DNA from: Hyphomicrobiales bacterium
GTDB taxonomy: Bacteria > Pseudomonadota > Alphaproteobacteria > Rhizobiales > Rhizobiaceae
NCBI GenBank assembly: GCA_900473795.1
Contig: UCMT01000027.1
Span: forward strand, 159,316 to 223,315
DNA length: 64,000 nucleotides
Direction of reading: 5' to 3'
In this document: positions 58,659 through 64,000 of the stretch, piece after piece
How the letters are laid out: the number at the start of each line of letters is the position of its first letter
How positions within the stretch are numbered: position 1 is the stretch's first letter
Translations under genes and position numbers: made by a program
The notes under the pieces: model-generated
What the model saw: the letters and a program-made list of their open reading frames with translations, nothing else
What the model was told of the DNA's origin: nothing
Databases searched by the model: none

Positions 58659-59399
58659 TCAGAGATTGCTCATGCCGCCATCGATGACGAGTTCGCTGCC
58701 CACGGTGTAAGTCGATTCGTCGGAGGCGAGGAAAACCACGGCCTTGGCGATTTCGCTCGGATTGCCAAATCGGCCGGCTGGGATCTTCGCCGCCGCCATG
58801 GCATCGGTGTCTGCGTCGGACATGCCGAGCTTACCGTAAAGGGGCGTTGCAACCGGGCCGGGACTGACGGCATTAACGCGGATACCACGGCCGATCAGCT
58901 CTCCGGACAACGTCTTGGCGAACGACAGCAGCGCAGCCTTGGTCAAGGCGTAGACGCTGGTGTTCGGCATGCCGATATGGGCATTGATCGAAGTGTTGAG
59001 CACGATGGAGGCCGGATTGGCAAGGATCGGCATAAGCGCCTGGATCAGGAAGAATGGGCCTTTGACATTGACGGCAACCGAGCGATCGAAGGCCTCTTCG
59101 TCGAACTGTTCAATCGGGCGGAAATCGGCGGCACCTGCGTTGACGAACAGGATATCCAGATGGCCGAAGGCGTTCTCGATCGCTTCTGCGACCGCCTTCT
59201 GTCCGGCGACATCGCCGGCGTTGGCCTGAATGATAAGAGCCTTGTCGCCGAGCTCGGCGCGTGCGGCTTCGATGGTTGCCGGGTTGGTGCCGGTGACCGC
59301 AACGCGGGCACCCTCGGCAATGAACTGGCGGGCTGTTTCAAGGCCGATGCCGCTGGTGCCGCCGGTGATCAGCGCTGTCTTGTTCTGCAAGCGTGACAT
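58659..59399 (-). CDS. SDR family oxidoreductase
   Basis: 246-residue short-chain dehydrogenase. Cofactor motif ALITGGTSGIGLETARQF (TGxxxGIG), then the NAG motif ILFVNAGAADF. Catalytic Ser in LNTSINAHIGM and the Tyr-x3-Lys in VYALTKAALLSF; C-terminal FLASDESTYTVGSELVIDGG. The residue after the second strand (GTNPATIE) does not settle NAD or NADP preference. ATG at 59399 follows AAGGAAC. It lies 36 bases after the other SDR gene and is part of that divergent unit. Confidence 0.9.
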   Translation of the reverse strand: MSRLQNKTALITGGTSGIGLETARQFIAEGARVAVTGTNPATIEAARAELGDKALIIQANAGDVAGQKAVAEAIENAFGHLDILFVNAGAADFRPIEQFDEEAFDRSVAVNVKGPFFLIQALMPILANPASIVLNTSINAHIGMPNTSVYALTKAALLSFAKTLSGELIGRGIRVNAVSPGPVATPLYGKLGMSDADTDAMAAAKIPAGRFGNPSEIAKAVVFLASDESTYTVGSELVIDGGMSNL

Positions 59400-59435
59400 G
59401 ATGAAGTTCCTTCTGTTTGCGTTCTGGCAAAGAGC

Positions 59436-60200
59436 TCAGGTGCGGGTGATCGAGGCGCCGCCATCGACGAGCGAGGCGGTGCCGGTCACGAAGGCGGAAT
59501 CGTCCGAGGCGAGGAACAGAACCGAGCGGGCGAGTTCTTCCGGGGCTGCGACGCGCTTCAGGGCATGCAAGTTGGTGATGAAGGACTGCGATTCCGGCGT
59601 GTTGTTCATCTCGCGGTACATCGCCGTATCGACGGCACCGGGCAGGATGGCGTTAACACGCACGCCCTGCGGGCCGAATTCGGCGGCAAGAGCCTGCGTC
59701 AGGCCAATCAGGCCGGACTTCGAGGCTGCATAGGCGGCGACACCCGGGAAGGCAAAGCTGTAACCGACGAAGGTCGAGGTGAAGATCACCGAGCCGCCGC
59801 CATGCTTGACCATTTCGGCAATCTGGTGCTTGGCCCCGAGGAAGGAGCCGGTGAGATTGATGGCAATGGCATCGCTCCAGCCCTGCTCGGAGACACCGGT
59901 TGAAGGACCGGCTTCGCCGAGCGTTCCGGCGTTGTTGAAGGCAATATCCAGGCGACCATAGGTCCTGACGGCCAGTTCCACCAGACCCTTGGCGTAATCC
60001 TCCGAACGGACGTCACCGGTAAGGGCGACGGCCGCGCCGCCTTCGGCCTTGATTTCTGCGACGAGTTCATCGAGCTCGTTCTGACGGCGGGCGCCGACTA
60101 CAAGCCTGCCACCTTCGGCTGCAAACAGCTTGGCGGTGGCGCGACCGATGCCGGCGCTGGCACCGGTGACGATTGCAACTTTCTGAGACAGGCGTTCCAT
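59436..60200 (-). CDS. SDR family oxidoreductase
   Basis: 254-residue short-chain dehydrogenase. Cofactor motif AIVTGASAGIGRATAKLFAA; VVGARRQNELDEL (Arg-Arg after the second strand favours NADP). NAG motif IAFNNAGTLGEA; catalytic VIFTSTFVGYSFAFPGVAAY and Tyr-x3-Lys in AAYAASKSGLIGLT. C-terminal FLASDDSAFVTGTASLVDGG. ATG at 60200 is preferred over 60209 because AGAGGA is correctly spaced for it. It is divergent from a LysR gene 139 bases away, which probably controls the SDR pair. Confidence 0.9.
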   Translation of the reverse strand: MERLSQKVAIVTGASAGIGRATAKLFAAEGGRLVVGARRQNELDELVAEIKAEGGAAVALTGDVRSEDYAKGLVELAVRTYGRLDIAFNNAGTLGEAGPSTGVSEQGWSDAIAINLTGSFLGAKHQIAEMVKHGGGSVIFTSTFVGYSFAFPGVAAYAASKSGLIGLTQALAAEFGPQGVRVNAILPGAVDTAMYREMNNTPESQSFITNLHALKRVAAPEELARSVLFLASDDSAFVTGTASLVDGGASITRT

Positions 60201-60339
60201 GATCTTCATCCTCTTTTGCTTTGGGCCGAGGCGCCGTCTGGCAGTCTCTTCAAACCCCTTGCTTGAGGCGAATATGGCCTTCTTTCTTCGTTCGGATTAG
60301 TTTGCAAATCATGGAACTCGTATCCGGAAAAACCGAACG

Positions 60340-61251
60340 ATGATGAAGCTCGACGGCATTGCAAGTTTTGTCGCAGTCGCTGAAAGCGGTTCGATCAGCG
60401 AGGCGGCGCGGCGTCTGAGGCTATCGAAGTCGGTGGTCAGCGAACGGCTGGCCGAGCTGGAGCGTGGCTTGGGTGCAACGCTCCTGCACCGCACGACGCG
60501 TAAGCTGACGCTCACAGAAGATGGCAACGCCTTCCTCGAGCGCGCCAATCGCATCGTGCAGGAGATCGACGAGGCAACGGCCGACATGGCCGAGCGGCGT
60601 GGGACGATTTCGGGGCCCTTGCGGATCTCGGCGCCGGTGACCTTCGGGCGCATGCATCTCGGGCCGGCGCTCTACCCGTTCCTCTCCGCGCATCCGAAGC
60701 TTCATCTGACGCTTGACCTCGATGACCGGCGGGTTGATGCGGCCGCCGACGGCTACGACGCCGTGGTGCGCAACGGACCGATCGCCGATTCACGGCTGAT
60801 GGCCTGGCGGCTGGCGCCGAGCCGCCGGGTGCTCGTCGCCTCCCCGGCCTATCTCAGGGAAAATGGAAGGCCGGGTTCGATCGAGGAGCTCGAACGGCAC
60901 CGCGGCATCTTCTACACCAACCGCGGCGTCGCCGACTGGCGCTTTCCTACTGCCGCCGGCACAGTCCTCGTCCGCGGGCAGATGGGATTCGGCGTCAACA
61001 ATGGCGACATGATCCGGGACGCGGCCGTCGCCGGGCTGGGGATTGCGCTCGTGCCGATGTTCGTGGTCGGGGAAGCGGTGGAAGCCGGCACACTTGAAAC
61101 CATCGACATCGGCGTTCAGCCCGAGCTCGAATATATCCACATCGCGCATCCGGAAGGCAGGCGCCCCTCTGTCAAGCTGCGGGCGCTCGCCGATCATCTG
61201 CGTGCCGTGTTCGGCACCCCGCCCTATTGGGATCCTGCGTTTTCAAAGTGA
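60340..61251 (+). CDS. LysR family transcriptional regulator
   Basis: 303-residue DNA-binding protein. The N-terminal helix-turn-helix is DGIASFVAVAESGSISEAAR with LSKSVVSERLAELERGLGA (about 1-60). The effector-binding domain (about 90-300) shows GPLRISAPVTFGRMHLGPAL and AADGYDAVVRNGP. The N-terminus follows the CrgA/DsdC-like LysR subgroup that often controls a divergent dehydrogenase. ATG at 60340 is followed by another ATG; either may be used. The 139-base divergent region contains a TTTGCAAA core near 60301, a possible but unproven binding site. Confidence 0.9.
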   Translation: MMKLDGIASFVAVAESGSISEAARRLRLSKSVVSERLAELERGLGATLLHRTTRKLTLTEDGNAFLERANRIVQEIDEATADMAERRGTISGPLRISAPVTFGRMHLGPALYPFLSAHPKLHLTLDLDDRRVDAAADGYDAVVRNGPIADSRLMAWRLAPSRRVLVASPAYLRENGRPGSIEELERHRGIFYTNRGVADWRFPTAAGTVLVRGQMGFGVNNGDMIRDAAVAGLGIALVPMFVVGEAVEAGTLETIDIGVQPELEYIHIAHPEGRRPSVKLRALADHLRAVFGTPPYWDPAFSK

Positions 61252-61261
61252 GGCATCTCGG

Positions 61262-61834
61262 TCAGTCGCAGGAGCGCAACTGCTTGGCATAGGTGCGGGC
61301 AATGTTTGCCGAGCGTTGCGCGGCCCGCTGCAACTGCGCATTGCCGCGCCAGGCACCCTTGGCGTAGCCGCCATCTCCCAGATAGTAGGCGAGGTAGAGA
61401 TTGTAGGCGTCGTCGCGGGCGATGCCGTTCTTCTTGCTGCTTTGGTTGTGATACCAGGCAACGAAGTGGATTGCGTCGGAGAATTTCGTCCGGCGCGCCA
61501 TCCAATGGCCGGTCTCCCGCTTGTACTGCGACCACGTGCCGTTCAGCGCCTGCGAGAAACCATACGCTGTCGACTGGCGCTTCCAGGGAATGAAACCGAA
61601 CAGCTTGGTGCGCGGCGGCCGGGCATTCGGTCGGAAGCCGGATTCGGTATAGATCGTCGCCATCAGGATCGGTACGGGAACGCCATATTGCCGCTCCGCA
61701 TGCTCGGCGGCGCGCTGCCAGTTGTTGAACCAGCCGTCGCGCTCCTCGAAAATCGCGCAGGCATTTCTTGTTTCTCTCGGCGCGGACGCACAGCCCGCCA
61801 GAAGCAGCAGGGCGACGATAAACGCAATACGCAT
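61262..61834 (-). CDS. Lipoprotein with SLT (lytic transglycosylase-like) domain
   Basis: 190-residue predicted lipoprotein. The signal [15 protein letters not shown] ends in a lipobox (LLAGC, Cys 15). The lysozyme-like domain shows the Glu-containing MATIYTESGFRPNAR and STAYGFSQALNGTWSQYKR, the two classic SLT motifs, then a repeat-like DAIHFVAWYHNQSSKKNG. It should cleave peptidoglycan from the envelope; the partner is unknown. It converges on the LysR gene with a 10-base gap. Confidence 0.85.
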   Translation of the reverse strand: MRIAFIVALLLLAGCASAPRETRNACAIFEERDGWFNNWQRAAEHAERQYGVPVPILMATIYTESGFRPNARPPRTKLFGFIPWKRQSTAYGFSQALNGTWSQYKRETGHWMARRTKFSDAIHFVAWYHNQSSKKNGIARDDAYNLYLAYYLGDGGYAKGAWRGNAQLQRAAQRSANIARTYAKQLRSCD

Positions 61835-61925
61835 CGCTCAGGTCTCTCACTATCGGAGAGATTACTAACCGGTAAATGTTAAAGAGACGTTTTTAGATAA
61901 ATTTGAAGCCCCTCCGCGATCACCG

Positions 61926-63647
61926 TCAGGCTGCGTGGTTCAGTTTCAAGGCATAGATGCGCGCCGACCGGATGGCACCGGCGCCCGAGGCGACGCGCAC
62001 CGACTGCACAGGCTCGAAACCCTCGATCCGTTTCGTTCCGGCCCAGCGGCCGCCATCGGCGAAGACTTCGATCGAGCCGACATCGAGGAAGATGTGCAGG
62101 GTCTGCGGCTTCGCGCCGGTAGCAATGTAACTCGGTCCTGTTTCCTGCCCGGGCCCAGCATAGGTGATCAACAGCCCCTGCTCGCTGACGCCGACGCCAA
62201 GCGTGACCAACGGGTGGCCGAACGCCAGTTCAACGGCGGCGCCCGGCTCGGTCAGGTCGAGAACAATCTCGACCGCGCCGTTGTCAAGTGCCACCGCCTC
62301 CCCGGCCATCAGCCGGCTTTCATCGATCATGCCCGCCCGCAAAGTCTCAACCGCCTGAACGGGCGGCGTCAGAACTTCATTGCCCCGCAGCAGCAGATTG
62401 CGCGGCAGGGTCATGGCAGTCGGGAAATCGATCGTGTGGGAAACATCGGCCCAATTTGCCAGCCAGCCGATGCCGACCGCCGTACCCTGGTCAACAAAAG
62501 CCTGGAAGGCATAGTTGTCAGTACCGAAATCGAGTTCCTGTTCAAACTCGCGATGGAATCGGACGCCATCGAACCGGCCGACGGCAATGAGGGTCAAATT
62601 CTTGCGTCCCGTTTTCTTTTCGAGGCTGTTCATCAGGCCGTAGATCAGTCCCCAACGGGTCTCACTTCCGTCTGCCGGTCCGTCCAGCGGGATCAAACAG
62701 GGACATTCGATGACGGCCGTCCCGAACCTTTCTTCCAGCAGAAGCGTGCCGACGAAACGCCAGCCTGTCGCGGCCGCCGGATCATCCGTCTCGTAAAGCA
62801 GGATGACACCCCCCTGATGGCTGAGACTGCCAAGAACCATTTTCCAGAGACCGTCGGGGCCCTTGACCACGTAAGGGTCGCGGAAATCGAGCGTCAGTCC
62901 CAGGCCGGACGGCCGGTTTGCCAAGATCACTTCGGCCTGGCTGGCCGTGATGATGTTGTGCGACGTTGCCGTCAACTGGATCTGCGTTTCCGGAATGCGT
63001 TCGCTCACCTGCTCGGTGAAGAAAACACGGATGCCGGCTTCGTTTTCCAGTGGAATGGCAGAGCCGGAAAAGGCGCCGCCCCGACGATCCGGCCGGGCCG
63101 TCAGGTCCTCGGAGGGAAACAGGAAGATCGGCATATGGTGCCAGTGGATATAGTCGGTGGAGATCGCATGTCCCCAATGCATCGTGTTCCAGCGAAGCCC
63201 GTGCGAATAGTGCTGATAGAACAGATGCGGACGCCCGCCGAACCGGCCAAAACCGTTTGGATCGTTCATCCAGCCGAAGGGCGGGCGGAAGTGATAACCG
63301 TGCGGCACGGGCGCCGGGGCATTTGCCACGCTGGTGTGCATGACGGTAATGCCCTTGTCGACAACCTCCGCGGCATTGAAGAAGTAGGCGACGGAAACAG
63401 CCGTGGTTGCGGTGTCGTAGACGCAGGAGAGATCACCACCACTCACCGCGACGAAGGGCCGGAAAACATATTCCTCGGAGTTGCTGACCGAGACGTCACC
63501 GATCTTCTCGCCGTCGAGAATGAAGGCCATGGTGCCGGGCTCATCGCTGCCCGTCGCCTTCAACCACACATGCAGCGTCGCGCTGACCGGCACCTCGGCC
63601 CGCAACGTGCGCAGCGTCTCGACCGCCTGCAAGATATCGTTCGCCAT
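61926..63647 (-). CDS. Glycoside hydrolase family 32 protein (beta-fructosidase)
   Basis: 573-residue GH32 enzyme hydrolysing fructose linkages in sucrose, inulin or levan. After an N-terminal domain of about 110 residues (an extra beta-rich module, no signal peptide) comes the five-bladed propeller with all three catalytic motifs: nucleophile WMNDPNG (Asp 129), stabiliser FRDPYV (Asp 257) and acid/base IECPCL (Glu 314). A C-terminal beta-sandwich ends SARIYALKLN. Lack of a signal suggests a cytosolic enzyme acting on an imported disaccharide, with substrate not resolved. It is the last gene of the window. Confidence 0.93.
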   Translation of the reverse strand: MANDILQAVETLRTLRAEVPVSATLHVWLKATGSDEPGTMAFILDGEKIGDVSVSNSEEYVFRPFVAVSGGDLSCVYDTATTAVSVAYFFNAAEVVDKGITVMHTSVANAPAPVPHGYHFRPPFGWMNDPNGFGRFGGRPHLFYQHYSHGLRWNTMHWGHAISTDYIHWHHMPIFLFPSEDLTARPDRRGGAFSGSAIPLENEAGIRVFFTEQVSERIPETQIQLTATSHNIITASQAEVILANRPSGLGLTLDFRDPYVVKGPDGLWKMVLGSLSHQGGVILLYETDDPAAATGWRFVGTLLLEERFGTAVIECPCLIPLDGPADGSETRWGLIYGLMNSLEKKTGRKNLTLIAVGRFDGVRFHREFEQELDFGTDNYAFQAFVDQGTAVGIGWLANWADVSHTIDFPTAMTLPRNLLLRGNEVLTPPVQAVETLRAGMIDESRLMAGEAVALDNGAVEIVLDLTEPGAAVELAFGHPLVTLGVGVSEQGLLITYAGPGQETGPSYIATGAKPQTLHIFLDVGSIEVFADGGRWAGTKRIEGFEPVQSVRVASGAGAIRSARIYALKLNHAA

Positions 63648-64000
63648 CTTTGTTTCACTCCTTCATCCGGCGCATGGCAGCAATTCCAAGTGAAAAGCCG
63701 CCTCGCACGTTTCCCGAAAGCTCGCATCTAGCGACCTAGTGCCGGGGGGCGGGATGTAAAGAAGGCGATCCGAAGCGGAAGACAGCCGGAAACATCCCCG
63801 CGCGCCGCCGCCGTGGTTTTTCAAACATGCATTCAATGGGACCGGGCACTGGAAACCGTCTCTAACGAATAAGTATATGTGACGCCTTCCAGCGCCCCGT
63901 TTGGCGTTCTCTCGGGAGCTTTCCTCCCTACAGCCCCCGACTTCGGACCCTCTGCCTCGGGACGATCGTCGTGTCGTAGGTCTCCGGTGCCGGCATTCAG
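63648..64000. other. Non-coding region upstream of the GH32 gene, to the window edge
   Basis: No recognisable gene. It should hold the promoter of the minus-strand GH32 gene; I see only TATACT-like sequence near 63876 and a short GGGAG/CTCCC stem near 63915. A minus-strand frame is open from 64000 to about 63829 but has no family match, and a short frame at 63996 is preceded by a stop. The edge may cut a gene beyond 64000. Confidence 0.35.

Noticed and set aside
60290..60312. TTTGCAAA region as a defined LysR box
   Set aside because: The symmetry covers only eight bases, too little to assign.
63927..63996. Minus-strand frame ending in RQRVRSRGL as the tail of a LacI regulator next to the GH32 gene
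   Set aside because: A TGA stop lies immediately upstream of the ATG at 63996, leaving only 22 codons.
63858..64000. Structured RNA (RNase P, SRP RNA or riboswitch) near GGGAGGAAAGCTCCC on the minus strand
   Set aside because: Only a short stem matches; none of the conserved core of those RNAs is present.

Overview
The window is chromosomal DNA from an alphaproteobacterium, almost certainly Rhizobiaceae (Rhizobium/Agrobacterium/Ensifer-like). This rests on gene order and protein content: clpA-clpS, the general amino-acid permease aapJQMP, the cysG-DUF2849-cysI-DUF934 sulfate cluster, dusB-ntrB-ntrC-ntrY-ntrX-dat-hfq-hflX, fused ispDF, and ftsB-pdhA-pdhB-pdhC-lpdA-lipA with a lipoyl domain on the E1 beta subunit. 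The DNA is GC-rich and densely coded. I saw no rRNA, tRNA, CRISPR array, insertion sequence or phage gene.

Layout. (1) 1-8420: the ClpAP machinery (clpA, cut by the window edge, and clpS), a phasin, DUF3126, cysE, an alpha/beta hydrolase, a small zinc-finger protein, an FAD monooxygenase and a metC-type lyase. (2) 8788-13062: aapJQMP, closed by a strong terminator. (3) 13143-24789: an accessory block. Its core is a minus-strand, operon-like set: a NOX/ferric-reductase-like flavocytochrome, a 1081-residue four-haem cytochrome c, an OmpA-type protein and two secreted caspase-fold proteases. A small exported protein, a serralysin-like metalloprotease and a GntR regulator with a duplicated palindrome follow. 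(4) 24866-29806: fpr and siroheme/sulfite assimilation. (5) 30050-44320: nucleotide clean-up (deaminase, mazG), an isomerase, hflX-hfq, a D-amino-acid transaminase, the NtrYX and NtrBC nitrogen systems, dusB, ispDF and a CinA-family amidase. (6) 44341-57627: ratA/COQ10, two accessory genes, lipoate synthase, the pyruvate dehydrogenase operon, ftsB, enolase and kdsA. (7) 57630-64000: a VOC protein, two short-chain dehydrogenases opposite a LysR regulator, an SLT lipoprotein and a GH32 fructosidase.

The most interesting part is 13143-21760. The flavocytochrome has the exact H-x13-H / H-x12-H haem-histidine spacing of NADPH oxidases. The cytochrome and both caspase-like proteins appear to share a DUF4384-like C-terminal domain, both caspases carry an EF-hand-like loop, and all but the flavocytochrome have export signals. 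I infer a periplasmic, possibly calcium-responsive module coupling transmembrane electron transfer to arginine/lysine-type proteolysis; no function has been shown here.

Coordinates include the stop codon. Where a longer frame was open I chose the start by ribosome-binding site and family N-terminus, and I say so in the entry.
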